Source of the DNA: Thermopolyspora sp040678635
GTDB lineage: Bacteria > Actinomycetota > Actinomycetes > Streptosporangiales > Streptosporangiaceae
Assembly (NCBI RefSeq): GCF_040678635.1
Contig: NZ_JBFATZ010000025.1
Span: forward strand, 1 to 64,000
Reading direction: 5' to 3'
DNA: 64,000 nucleotides
Shown: positions 1-8,569 of the stretch, one piece after another
Position numbering within the stretch: position 1 is the first letter of the stretch
Layout: every line of letters starts with the position of its first letter
Translations under genes and position numbers: made by a program
Notes under the pieces: model-generated
What the model was told of the DNA's origin: nothing
The model's database searches: none
Seen by the model: only the letters and a program-made list of their open reading frames with translations

Positions 1-59
1 TCATACACCAGCCGCTCGCCATGCACGACCCAACGCGTCCGCTCGCCGTCCTCGCCCAC
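1..59 (-). CDS. Partial NUDIX-hydrolase-like N-terminus
   Basis: About 20 codons read leftward off the window edge from a possible GTG at 59; an in-frame TAG lies just upstream at 69-71. The residues WVVHGERLVY resemble the segment that opens many actinomycete NUDIX hydrolases, before the beta-strand leading to the Nudix box. The catalytic box itself would lie outside the window, so the call rests on a short stretch. It could also be a chance open frame. Confidence 0.35.
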   Translation of the reverse strand, partial: MGEDGERTRWVVHGERLVY

Positions 60-539
60 ACCGCGAAGCTACCGCCCCACACCCCCGCCGTACACGGCTA
101 CCGGACGATACCTGCAAGCATTGCCGAATTACGCCTATGATCAAGGGCGGCGCTGCGCTCGGCCGCGCGCTGCGCGTGCGGCCTGGAGGCCGTTCTCGCG
201 CGCGCCCGTGCTCGGACCGCGCTACAGGAGCGCATCGTCATCTGTCGCCTCTGGGGCAGGCACCATCCCCCGACGACTCCATCGGATCACAGGCCGGAAG
301 CGATAGCACAGCACCCGATCGGTAATCAGCGAGGATCCTCATCACGTTTCAGCAGCGATCCGGTCGCGAGGTACATGGTCTACCCGCGATGGAAGGTGCG
401 AGATGCACAACGTGGTTGCAAGGCGGATATCTCATGAATCGGCAGTAGTAGGCCGCATGACCCATCAGGTCCGCATTCTGTGGGTGGCAGAAGCAGGATG
501 TAACTATACCTGGTGAACAGTACCTGTACCATCATCCGC
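60..539. other. Gene-free stretch upstream of the methyltransferase
   Basis: I see no convincing gene here; the short open frames are rich in Arg/Pro/Ala and look like GC-rich noise. A possible -10 hexamer, tatacc at 505-510, lies about 30 bases before the methyltransferase ATG at 540 and may be its promoter; no clear -35 element was found. Confidence 0.4.
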
Positions 540-1676
540 ATGACGGCGACGGCGGCAGCCCCTGCAGTAACGTGGTCCGAGGATGCGCTGCGGCTCAACG
601 CCGTCTGTCCGTACTACACGATGTTCCCTCTCGATTTCCCGCTCCAGCAGTTGGCGGCTTATCCGAGCGCGAGTCGCGTGTTGGACCCGTTCTGCGGGCG
701 CGGTACAACTCTGTACGCAGCTCGCTTGGCAGGGCTACCATCCGTAGGTATTGACATCAACCCAGTGGCTGCTGCGATTGCACAGGCCAAGCTCGTAAGC
801 GTTACCGCCGGCGCTGTAGTCCGCCTTGCGAAACGCATCCTTGAGGATGGCTTGGGGGGGGAGGCTCCCCAGGGCGAGTTCTGGCTTTGGTGTTATGAGA
901 AGGAGACGCTCCGCCAGATCTCGACACTGCGAGAGAAGTTGCTCGAGCTGGAAACTCCAACAGCGGCGATGTTGCGGGCGATCATGCTTGGAATCCTGCA
1001 CGGGCCACAGAACAAGGGTTTGCCGTCGTACCTGTCGAACCAGATGCCACGCACCTACGCATCTAAGCCTGCCTACGCGGTGAAGTTTTGGAAAAAGCGA
1101 GACATGACGCCGGTCCACGTCCCAGTTTTGGACGTCATCGAACGGCGAGCACGACGCCTATTGAAAGCCACGCCATTACCCCGCGGTGGCAAGGTATACC
1201 TCGGTGACTCAGTCCAGACTCTCAACAAACTACGGCAACGCTTCGACCTGGTAGTCACCTCACCCCCCTACTACGGCATGCGCACCTATGTCGCCGATCA
1301 GTGGCTGCGCTCGTGGTTCCTCGGGGGTCCGCCGGAAGTCCCCTATGGTACCCACGGCCAGATCGCTCGACAGCCGAGCCAGGATGCCTTCATCAAGGCT
1401 CTAGCTGACGTATGGGCTGCCGCTGCACACAGCTGTCACCCCAAGGCCCGCCTGGCCATTCGCTTCGGCGCACTCCCTTCGGCCCGCACCGACCCCGAGC
1501 AGATGCTGGTCGCCTCGCTGAATGAGGCGAAGGCAGGCTGGGTCGTCAAGGACGTCAGCCAAGCTGGCACTCCGGCTAAGCGCGCCCGCCAAGCCGAGCA
1601 GTTCGGCAAGGCGGGCTCCGCAATCGGCGAGATCGACCTCGTTGCGGAGCTGTTGGACTGCCCTACTGGTCGGTAA
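540..1676 (+). CDS. Site-specific DNA methyltransferase (amino-methyltransferase type)
   Basis: The 378-residue protein carries the two hallmarks of an AdoMet-dependent DNA amino-methyltransferase. DPFCGRGTT at about residues 49-57 is the cofactor loop (motif I) and TSPPYYGM at about 240-247 is the catalytic motif IV, of the SPPY type found in N4-cytosine and some N6-adenine enzymes. Motif I comes before motif IV, the reverse of the usual order in SPPY (beta-class) enzymes. A GTG at 513 is also in frame, but the ATG at 540 fits better with a -10-like tatacc at 505-510. It is followed by NurA-like and HerA-like genes, so it probably marks host DNA for a defence module. A TTA codon lies at 1176-1178. 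Target sequence unknown. Confidence 0.85.
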   Translation: MTATAAAPAVTWSEDALRLNAVCPYYTMFPLDFPLQQLAAYPSASRVLDPFCGRGTTLYAARLAGLPSVGIDINPVAAAIAQAKLVSVTAGAVVRLAKRILEDGLGGEAPQGEFWLWCYEKETLRQISTLREKLLELETPTAAMLRAIMLGILHGPQNKGLPSYLSNQMPRTYASKPAYAVKFWKKRDMTPVHVPVLDVIERRARRLLKATPLPRGGKVYLGDSVQTLNKLRQRFDLVVTSPPYYGMRTYVADQWLRSWFLGGPPEVPYGTHGQIARQPSQDAFIKALADVWAAAAHSCHPKARLAIRFGALPSARTDPEQMLVASLNEAKAGWVVKDVSQAGTPAKRARQAEQFGKAGSAIGEIDLVAELLDCPTGR

Positions 1677-1787
1677 TCCAGTTACTTTTCGGAATCAATG
1701 GCTTATCGTCAGTATCGCATGCCATGCTGTGGATCCACACTTGTGCACGACTCGCCTGTGGCGATCCAAGGGGGCGCGGGGAGGGGC

Positions 1788-2912
1788 ATGTTCAACGCAG
1801 AGCAGATCCAGCAGTTGAAGCAGCTGATTGGCGATCAGGTTGAAGCTGGGCGAGCTGAGCTTGACAAGCTGGTTAGCCAGGCTCGCGCCATGTCTAGCAG
1901 CGTGAAGGTGATTAAGCCACGGGTAGCAACGTCGGTCGCGCTGATGGCCTCCGACGGAGGTAACAATAAGGTTGCATTCAACCCCTTCTACCTGCAGGTG
2001 GTTCGCGTCGTCGATTCCAACGGCAAGGAACTGTGCCTAGAAGTAGTTTCCCCTCTCTCCGATATTGGCGAATTGGGGCGTCGTCAGTTCCACGAGAACG
2101 GCGTACCACGCACCGCGCTAGGCAAACTGATGAAGGGACTGGGCGTGCAGTCGCTCAGAGACCTTTCCCCGATGATGTCCGGAAAGTCTCCGAGCTGGGT
2201 GCAAGTCTTCCGTGATCTGTGCGAATGGGCAACTCTATATGATTTGATCTGCTACCGCGACTACCCCGTGGACACCCTTATCGTTCGCGACGGCTTGCTG
2301 CGCAGCAAGATCTTTGCCAAGGACTATTTCGTTCGCATGGGCGAGCAGATGCACGAAGCGATTGAGCGAGTCTATAAGCGCGACCGATGTAAGGTATGGC
2401 TCGTTGGCCTCGCGAAAAAAACCCAAGTACTCGAATATTACCGCCTGGCGATCTCTTTGTCCGGCCTATTCGACAACGGCGCACCTTGCTTTGCCGAAGT
2501 GCCGTCGTCAATGCTCGATAAGGTCTATAAGTGGGAAGAGTACACCCGCGAGCTCGACGACACGACTATCGCCGAGGATCCAAAGTTTAACTTCGGAAGG
2601 ATGTACTTCGTGCGCTTCGGCCCCTACTCCGGCGACCCTATATGGACCGTGGACATCATGTCCCGCCAGAACAAGGACGCTCAGGCGATCTTCGGCTACC
2701 TCCAGGCTGATGCCGTAGCTGGCTTTCCCATCCCGTTTTACCCCAACTGTATCCAGCAGGCAGATAACTTCTCCCGCGTCGCAGACTTGGACATAGACAT
2801 TGTTGAGGACTATCTCGTAGACGCGGTTCGCACCCAGGTCGGCGAAGATAAAGCTCCCGTCATCGACGCGCTACGGTTGGCTTCGGACGTCGCTGCCCGT
2901 CGCTACGAGTAA
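1788..2912 (+). CDS. NurA-domain nuclease
   Basis: This 374-residue protein resembles NurA, the nuclease that partners the HerA hexameric translocase in DNA end resection. Likely metal-binding positions are Asp56 in ASDGG and Asp168 in VRDG, followed by a conserved-looking Lys near 210. Near the C-terminus the family's YP...AH motif appears as FYPNCIQQAD, with Asp where His is usual; this alignment is by eye. I chose ATG 1788, next to a purine-rich stretch; ATG 1698 is in frame but adds a residue run that does not look like the family. It sits 44 bases before the HerA-like gene and 111 after the methyltransferase, as one probable operon. Codon use is more AT-rich than the flanking chromosome, suggesting transfer. 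Confidence 0.8.
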   Translation: MFNAEQIQQLKQLIGDQVEAGRAELDKLVSQARAMSSSVKVIKPRVATSVALMASDGGNNKVAFNPFYLQVVRVVDSNGKELCLEVVSPLSDIGELGRRQFHENGVPRTALGKLMKGLGVQSLRDLSPMMSGKSPSWVQVFRDLCEWATLYDLICYRDYPVDTLIVRDGLLRSKIFAKDYFVRMGEQMHEAIERVYKRDRCKVWLVGLAKKTQVLEYYRLAISLSGLFDNGAPCFAEVPSSMLDKVYKWEEYTRELDDTTIAEDPKFNFGRMYFVRFGPYSGDPIWTVDIMSRQNKDAQAIFGYLQADAVAGFPIPFYPNCIQQADNFSRVADLDIDIVEDYLVDAVRTQVGEDKAPVIDALRLASDVAARRYE

Positions 2913-2956
2913 CTCATTCCTATAGCCCCTCGACATCTTGTGGAGCAATAAGTCCT

Positions 2957-5152
2957 ATGAGTCTTTTTGACCGTGACAAAGTTGTTGGCACCTTCCGCGG
3001 GTTCTCCGAAAGCGGCATGGAGTTCCACGCCGACCTCGTTCTTCCACACCATGATGACTTCCAGACCATGGCGATGCATGGTCAGTTCGTGCTCGTGCAG
3101 CTTGAACACGAACGCGAGGCTATCCTCGGACGGATCACCACAATCGCCTCCCAGGGTCGTCTGGTCTCCCCCATCGGAGAGGACTATGCCCTCCGAGCCG
3201 TGCGCGACCAGCGGCCCATTCCTGATGAGCTGCGCGAGCGCTACCTGAAGTACAAGGTCGACATCCGCATTCTCGGCGTGCTTCGGATGGAAGGCGACAA
3301 GCACATCTTTGTGCCCAGCCACCGACGTCTGCCGCACGTTGGCGCCCAGGTTGCCATGCTTTCTGAAGACCTGCTGGCCGAGGTCGTCAACGCCAACGAC
3401 ACAGGCGACGGCGCGGTTCCTATCGGTTATCTTGCCTACGGGGAGTTCGTTTACGCGGGGGATGACTCCCGTGTCGGTGACTCCTCGTGGATGCAGATCC
3501 AGCACCCGGCGATCATGCCAACGTTTCAGATCAGCAAGCTTGTAGCCCGGCGCAGCTTCGTCTTCGCACGCGCTGGCTTCGGCAAGTCAAACCTCGTCAA
3601 GTTGCTCTTCTCAGCCCTCTACAAGGATCAGCCCACCGTGCCGCGCCGCAATGGCGAGGCTCCTGTCGGAACGGTGATCTTCGACCCGGATGGCGAGTAC
3701 TTCTGGCCTGACTTCAAGGGCCGCCCAGCTCTGTGTGACGTGCCGCACCTGCATGACAAACTGGTCGTCTTCACGAACCGAAAGAACCCGAGCGACTTCT
3801 ACCAGTCCTTCGTAGTCAACGGTGTGAAGATGAATATAAAGGAGCTCAGCCCGTCTCGTGTCCTGGGTATTGCCCTGCCTCCGGACAAACAGGACCAGCA
3901 GAACGTCGTCAAGCTCAAGTCTCTCGACGGCCCTAAATGGAGCAGACTCGTCGATTTAATTTATCGGGAGAAGTACGGTGCCGATCGTGCCCAGGTTCAG
4001 GACCTCCTAGGCCTTGACCATAGCGAGGAGGCACAAACCAACGCAGCGGTCGGCAATATGACCCGGGTGGTCAATGCTTTGCATGACCCTGAAAGCCAGT
4101 TGCTGAGCGCGTTGAAGGACTGCCTCTCTCAGGGGAAGTTGTGCGTGGTCGACATCTCTCAGATGCGCGGAGCTCAGGGGCTACAACTCGCAGGCGTCAT
4201 CCTTAGCGATATATTTGAGCACAATCAGACACAGTTCACCGAGGCTGATCCCAAATCAATCCCAACCATTGCGGTCATTGAAGAGGCCCAGTCTGTCCTC
4301 GGAGGCTCCAATCAGAGCGAAGACGGCCCTTTCGTCTCTTGGGTGAAGGAAGGCCGAAAATATGATCTGGGCGCTTTCCTGATCACTCAGCAGCCTGGCA
4401 GTCTGCCTCAGGAGCTTCTTAGCCAGGGAGACAATTTCTTTGTCTTCCACCTACTGTCCGCAGGTGATCTGCTCGCCCTGAAGAAGGCAAACGCGCACTT
4501 CTCTGAAGATCTATTGGCGACCTTGCTGAACGAACCATTGGTTGGCAATGGTATCTACTGGTCCAGTGCTCCCGGAACCGACCGGCATTCACGACCCTAT
4601 CCCGTATCGGTGCGCGTCCTTAGCTTCGAGGACTCCTACAAAATGCTTGATCCCGACTATGATAGCCCAGCCCCGGACAGCTTTGCTGCGCGCGCTCGTG
4701 CCCACGTCATTACACGACGAAACGAAGCCCGAGCTGCGGCAGCCAGCCTCGCAGCGAGCCACCCTCAAGACGGGCACAGCAACGTCGGCAGCCCGCCAGC
4801 AGCCGAGGACAAAGACATCGCCATCGCGCACCTGCGGGATAAGGCTGAGTTCCAGCGAAAGATTAAGACCCCTGAAGGGATCAAATGGGGGAGGATCGGC
4901 TATCTTCTCGCCGAGAAGGCACCCGAACACGCAAAACGTACCGGCTCTGCTCGTGACTGGGGGTTTGCCCTTGTGAAGGAAGCCTTAGACCGGTTGTATC
5001 CCAGTCAGTGGACATCGATCGCTCGCCTCGAGCCCGACAGCAGCGCCCCCCGTAAATGGGTAATGCTTAAGGAGTATGCGGCTGAGTCGAGGTCTGACCA
5101 AAGTGATACCCAGTTCGAATCCGAGTCACCGGGTGAAGAACTGCCCTTCTAA
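2957..5152 (+). CDS. HerA-like DNA translocase ATPase
   Basis: The 731-residue protein has the HerA layout. A beta-rich N-terminal HAS-like region covers about residues 1-190. A P-loop ARAGFGKS lies at 204-211, the HerA-specific FDPDGEY motif near 242, and a Walker B-like IAVIEEAQS near 436. The C-terminal 130 residues (from about 600) form an extra domain rich in charged residues that I do not recognise. HerA forms a hexamer that pumps DNA and activates NurA, and the NurA-like gene lies directly upstream. With the methyltransferase the set looks like a restriction or defence module. A TTA codon at 3956-3958 and AT-richer codons suggest foreign origin. Confidence 0.85.
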   Translation: MSLFDRDKVVGTFRGFSESGMEFHADLVLPHHDDFQTMAMHGQFVLVQLEHEREAILGRITTIASQGRLVSPIGEDYALRAVRDQRPIPDELRERYLKYKVDIRILGVLRMEGDKHIFVPSHRRLPHVGAQVAMLSEDLLAEVVNANDTGDGAVPIGYLAYGEFVYAGDDSRVGDSSWMQIQHPAIMPTFQISKLVARRSFVFARAGFGKSNLVKLLFSALYKDQPTVPRRNGEAPVGTVIFDPDGEYFWPDFKGRPALCDVPHLHDKLVVFTNRKNPSDFYQSFVVNGVKMNIKELSPSRVLGIALPPDKQDQQNVVKLKSLDGPKWSRLVDLIYREKYGADRAQVQDLLGLDHSEEAQTNAAVGNMTRVVNALHDPESQLLSALKDCLSQGKLCVVDISQMRGAQGLQLAGVILSDIFEHNQTQFTEADPKSIPTIAVIEEAQSVLGGSNQSEDGPFVSWVKEGRKYDLGAFLITQQPGSLPQELLSQGDNFFVFHLLSAGDLLALKKANAHFSEDLLATLLNEPLVGNGIYWSSAPGTDRHSRPYPVSVRVLSFEDSYKMLDPDYDSPAPDSFAARARAHVITRRNEARAAAASLAASHPQDGHSNVGSPPAAEDKDIAIAHLRDKAEFQRKIKTPEGIKWGRIGYLLAEKAPEHAKRTGSARDWGFALVKEALDRLYPSQWTSIARLEPDSSAPRKWVMLKEYAAESRSDQSDTQFESESPGEELPF

Positions 5153-5546
5153 TCTCGTATAACAATTCAGCGGCAGGAACCCTCTCGCCCGGGCGGGAAA
5201 GAGTTGCAGGAAAGGGGACATACCTGCGGCAGGAACTAGGAAATCAATGCTAGCGGCAGGCAAGTGGCGACGGGTACGCCGCTTACTGATTGCGTCGACT
5301 GAATAGGGCCATGACGCACCGCACAGATACCACCCCCACGATCGCCCGTCTCCGGTTGACCGCCGTACTTGGCCGTTGACAGTCGGGACAGGGTTCGTTC
5401 CTCACCCAGTCCCACCGTAACCGTGGCTGGCGTGCCCGTCACGTGCCCGATGGGATGGGAAACAAGGGGAAACAGCGGGGAGTCACGGGACATGCGGCTA
5501 GCCTCCTGAGCTGCATATCTGCAGGTCGGGCGTGACCGGCATGCGT
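5153..5546. other. Intergenic stretch between HerA and the tRNA fragment
   Basis: No convincing gene is visible. An 85-codon minus-strand frame (5236-5493) has no recognisable features. An integrase gene would be expected near an attachment site but none is seen here, so if the flanking segment was mobile it is either decayed or has its integrase to the left of the window. Confidence 0.4.
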
Positions 5547-5590
5547 CTTTGCAAGCAGAGGGTCAGGGGTTCGAGTCCCCTAAGCTCCAC
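5547..5590 (+). other. 3' fragment of tRNA-Ala(UGC): putative attachment site
   Basis: The segment contains an anticodon loop tttgcaa (anticodon TGC), half an anticodon stem, a five-base variable region, a perfect T-arm (agggg, loop ttcgagt, cccct), and the 3' half of an acceptor stem aagctcc followed by discriminator A and CC. The 5' half of the tRNA, which should start near 5515 with a ggagctt strand, is missing. Such 3' fragments are left at the distal end of elements that integrate into tRNA genes, with the intact tRNA at the other end. The strand implies that the element extends to the left, over the methyltransferase-NurA-HerA genes. Confidence 0.7.
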
Positions 5591-5755
5591 CTGCGAAAAC
5601 GCCTCCGCCGATGGCTCCTCAGCGGGAGTGTTGGTGACAAACTAAGTGACGACGAACCTTTGGCGGCAGGGCATGCCGGAGTCATGGAACTATTCGACGC
5701 TCTTGTTGAGTGCGTCCCCATACGCCATGGCGTCGGCAAAGGCCATGTCCTTGAG

Positions 5756-6115
5756 TCAGCCTGCTCGCAGGAAGCGTTCAAAGGCTTCACGTGCCAATGC
5801 GGACACTGTCTTGCCCTCTTGCTCTGCACGAGCCTTCGCGCGTTCGCGCAATTCCTCTGGCACTCGGAATGAGACTCTTGGCGAGTGTGTACCTTCGCCG
5901 GAGAGTGAAGGACGACCGGCGCGGCCGGTTGGTACGGGTACACGACCTTCGTCGATCGCGCGATGAACGTCGTCGACAGCCTCGTCCACGTACTCGTCGG
6001 TGATCTTGTTGCCTTTACAATCATAGATCTCTTCTGAGTCGCTGTCGATTTCGGAGTCCTGGTCCAAGGCTAGTTCGATGTCTTCCGGTGGCCAGGCTGC
6101 CGCATGCTCGGTCAT
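5756..6115 (-). CDS. Ribbon-helix-helix type antitoxin
   Basis: This 119-residue protein has a very acidic N-terminal half and a C-terminal segment, PRVSFRVPEELRERAK onward, typical of CopG/Arc-type ribbon-helix-helix DNA-binding proteins. Its start overlaps the end of the upstream minus-strand gene by 4 bases (ATGA), so the two are translationally coupled with the toxin gene first, as in brnTA. Antitoxins of this kind bind and neutralise the toxin and repress the operon. The perfect palindrome at 6362-6376 is the obvious operator. Confidence 0.7.
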   Translation of the reverse strand: MTEHAAAWPPEDIELALDQDSEIDSDSEEIYDCKGNKITDEYVDEAVDDVHRAIDEGRVPVPTGRAGRPSLSGEGTHSPRVSFRVPEELRERAKARAEQEGKTVSALAREAFERFLRAG

Positions 6116-6360
6116 GACTTCCTCCTCAACGCGGTCGGCATCACATGGATGATCACTAGGTACTTGTCGGTGAGGATGCCGATCACCTCTAGTTCGATGC
6201 CTCTATCGTCCGGGCCTATCCACACCCATCGATCCTCCAATCTCGGGTCCGCCGCCGGAACGATCGCCGGCGGCCCGGACCGGATCACGTGAAGGGCATG
6301 CGCCTGCCCGATGCGGTGCCGACGGGCCGACCGGTAGAAGCGCAACTTCCTCATGCCCAT
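6112..6360 (-). CDS. Putative toxin of a type II toxin-antitoxin pair
   Basis: The 82-residue basic protein has the size and feel of BrnT/RelE-like toxins: an N-terminal KLRFYRSARRHRIG segment and a hydrophobic C-terminal strand YLVIIHVMPTALRR. The function, mRNA cleavage, is inferred from the pairing with a ribbon-helix-helix gene rather than from catalytic residues. ATG 6360 or the in-frame ATG 6354 could be the start. It directly follows a palindromic operator. Confidence 0.6.
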   Translation of the reverse strand: MGMRKLRFYRSARRHRIGQAHALHVIRSGPPAIVPAADPRLEDRWVWIGPDDRGIELEVIGILTDKYLVIIHVMPTALRRKS

Positions 6361-6361
6361 A

Positions 6362-6376
6362 TTATGTCCGACATAA
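6362..6376. promoter_or_regulatory. Operator palindrome of the toxin-antitoxin operon
   Basis: ttatgtc-c-gacataa is a perfect inverted repeat with 7-base arms and a 1-base spacer. It begins 2 bases upstream of the toxin start codon on the minus strand, where an autorepressing antitoxin would bind. Confidence 0.6.
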
Positions 6377-6377
6377 C

Positions 6378-6605
6378 CTCGGCGTGGAGGGCAATCATCA
6401 GTTCGCTGGGACGAGCAACCAATGACAGTTCAGGGTGTCGGTGCCGATGGAGTCGCTTGGCTGCGGGGACAGAGAACCTGCAACCGGAGCCCCTGTTTAC
6501 CGACAGATCCCGCATGCCGCCCTGTCCAAAGCCCGCTCCCGGCACGGCGCTCCGACTCCGGATCAACGTCGCTCTGCTCCCACCGCTCAGCTCAATCGGG
6601 GCCCC
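6378..6605. other. Intergenic stretch
   Basis: Between the toxin-antitoxin operator and the esterase remnant; no gene or clear signal seen. Confidence 0.3.
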
Positions 6606-7012
6606 TCAGTCGTGCAGGTTGCGGCGGAGGAAGGTGTGCCAGGTCTGCCCGAATGAGCGGGACAGGGCCGAGGCGGCCGCGAAGCGGTCCCAGGCGTGGA
6701 AGGCGCGGGCGTAAAGGTGCAGGTTGACCGGGACGTTGGCGGCGAGTAGTCGGCGGGCGAAGTCGATGCCCTCGTCGCGTAGCACGTCGAACTGTGCGAC
6801 GGCGATGAAGGTGTCGGGCAGGTTGGTGAGGTTGGTGGCGCGGCCGGGTGCGGAGTATGGATGTACGTCGTCCGTGCCGGATTTCTCGCCCAGGACGGCG
6901 GACCAGGCGAGTTCGATGTCTAGGCGGCGAAGACAACCTCGGAGTCGGGCTCGGAGCTTGACGGCGCCTGGAGGCGGTCGTCGAGCATCGGGTAGAGGAG
7001 GGACAGCGAGCA
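6606..7012 (-). pseudogene. Truncated, frameshifted alpha/beta-hydrolase (esterase) remnant
   Basis: The minus strand encodes the C-terminal part of an alpha/beta-hydrolase-fold-3 esterase. SLLYPMLDDR near 6985-7008 and AVAQFDVLRDEG with FHAWDR near 6640-6790 match the family's C-terminal half. The first piece is in a different frame from the rest, with a stop at about 6920, so a frameshift is present. The oxyanion HGGG and nucleophile GxSxG regions are absent. Homology stops at about 7012, where an oppositely oriented MFS fragment begins. Both genes therefore lost their 5' ends at one junction. Confidence 0.65.
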
Positions 7013-7823
7013 CGGACGCGGGGGGCTCGGCATCGGCACGCTTGGCGTACTGCTGGTCGTCGCCCAGTCTTCCGTCTGGGACTCTCCCTGGGTCGGGGCG
7101 TCGGTGCTCGTCGTCTCCGCCGTCGCGCTCGGCGCGTGGGTTGTGGTCGAACGGCGCGCTGCCGCGCCGCTGGTCGAGCTGGGCTTGTTCGGCCGGGGCG
7201 GTATGGTGCGCGCCAACGCGGCGATGCTCGCTTCGGGCGTCGGGATGTATTTGTTGTTTTCGCTGCTGACCCGCTATGTCCAGACCCCGCAGGATGCTGG
7301 ATACGGGTTTGGGCTCTCCGGTGTGCTCGCCGGGGCCGCGCTCACGCCGTTCTCCGTGCTCGGTTTCGTCGCCGGGCGGCTCGCGCCCTGGCTGGCAGTG
7401 CGCGTCTCCGCGCGGTGGAGTTTTGTGATCTACGCGGTGTTCGTCGTTCTCGCCGCGGGGACGTTCGCGGTGACGCGCGGCTCGCTCGTCGCGACTCTCG
7501 TGGCGATGGCGGTCCTCGGCTTCGGGGTCGGCGGCGTTTCCGCGATCATGCCGAGGCTCGTGCTCGTCGGAGTTCCGCAGCAGGAAACGTCCAGCGTTCT
7601 GTCGATCAATCAGATCGTCCGGAGTGTCGGGTTCAGCATCGGCAGTGCGCTCGCCGGTCTCCTGCTCGCCACCGCCACCCCGGCCGACGCCCGATTTCCG
7701 GACGACCACGGCTACACGATCGCCGCCGGCTGCGTACTTCCGTTGCTCGTGCTCGCTGCTTTCGTCATCCTGCCCTCACCTCGTGTGGCGGCGGGGCGGG
7801 ACGCCCGTGGGAGCCGGCCGTAA
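7013..7823 (+). pseudogene. 5'-truncated MFS (DHA2-type) drug transporter
   Basis: The plus frame encodes about 265 residues of the C-terminal half of a DHA2-like major facilitator transporter. It has seven or so hydrophobic helices and the cytoplasmic-loop signature VVVERRAAAPLVELGLF that precedes the second half in that family. The N-terminal half, including motif A, is missing and homology begins abruptly after about 7013. A GTG at 7104 could be used, but a functional product is unlikely. The abrupt start beside an esterase remnant points to a deletion. Confidence 0.65.
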
Positions 7824-7863
7824 GTCCCCTATCGGCACCCTTGCCGGGGAATGGTTTCGCGCC

Positions 7864-8463
7864 CTATGAGGAGTGGGCTTGGCGTAGTTTGCGGCGTTCC
7901 CAGGCGTTGGGGTGGCGGATGATCACGCCTCCTAGGCCGCCGGTGCCGGTGACATGGATCAGCGGGGTTCCCGGGAGGCGGTCGGGGGTTGTTTTGTCTT
8001 TCATGCCGCCGAGATCCGGGTCCACTTCGCTGCTGTCCACGGCCCAGCCGTCGGGGACGATCACTTTGACGCCGCCCGTCTGACCGTGCACTTCCAACTC
8101 CACCCTGGGGAGGTGGCACTCGGCCTGGGAGAAGTCGAGCCTGACGCCGCCCATGCCGCCGTACGCCGTCATCCTCGCGGGGACCTGCCAGCGTCCGGTG
8201 CGGGTCGCGCCTTGTAGTCCTCCCTTGAGGACCAGGGGTTTTTCGGGGGCCGGCGGGGCTTCGGGGGGGAGGTCGGCGGTGAGGGGCTCCAGGTCGCCGT
8301 AGGTTTTGGCGGTGAGCGCCCGGTCCAGCCGTTCGTCCAGTTCGTCGAGGTCGATGCGGCCGTCGGCCGCCGCCTTCTTCAGCCTCTCCACCACTTCTTC
8401 GCGTTCGGCGTGCGAGACGCGCAGCTCGCTGGAGCGGAGGGGCTCTGGGCGATCGACGGTCAT
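7864..8463 (-). CDS. DUF1707 SHOCT-like domain protein
   Basis: The 199-residue protein begins with RSSELRVSHAEREEVVERLK and continues through GRIDLDELDERLDRA. This is the DUF1707 domain (about residues 10-62), common at the N-terminus of actinobacterial membrane or regulatory proteins. A proline-rich spacer is followed by a beta-rich C-terminal domain that ends in basic residues. No transmembrane helix is evident, so it is probably cytoplasmic. Function unknown. Confidence 0.8.
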   Translation of the reverse strand: MTVDRPEPLRSSELRVSHAEREEVVERLKKAAADGRIDLDELDERLDRALTAKTYGDLEPLTADLPPEAPPAPEKPLVLKGGLQGATRTGRWQVPARMTAYGGMGGVRLDFSQAECHLPRVELEVHGQTGGVKVIVPDGWAVDSSEVDPDLGGMKDKTTPDRLPGTPLIHVTGTGGLGGVIIRHPNAWERRKLRQAHSS

Positions 8464-8569
8464 GGAACCGATGATACGGAGACTAGAGCAAAAGTGACGA
8501 AGGTGGAGGTGACTGGTTTTTCGGCAGGGCGGGTACGCGACCGCCGTCGCGCTTGATATGCCTTTTGCG

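Noticed and set aside
5490..5600. Intact tRNA or tmRNA at the att-like site
   Set aside because: No complementary 5' acceptor strand or D-arm lies upstream at the right distance. The anticodon loop and T-arm fit a tRNA-Ala 3' part better than the 3' end of tmRNA.
7013..7823. Functional MFS transporter starting at GTG 7104
   Set aside because: Only the C-terminal half of the family is present, and homology already exists upstream of that GTG before breaking at the esterase remnant.
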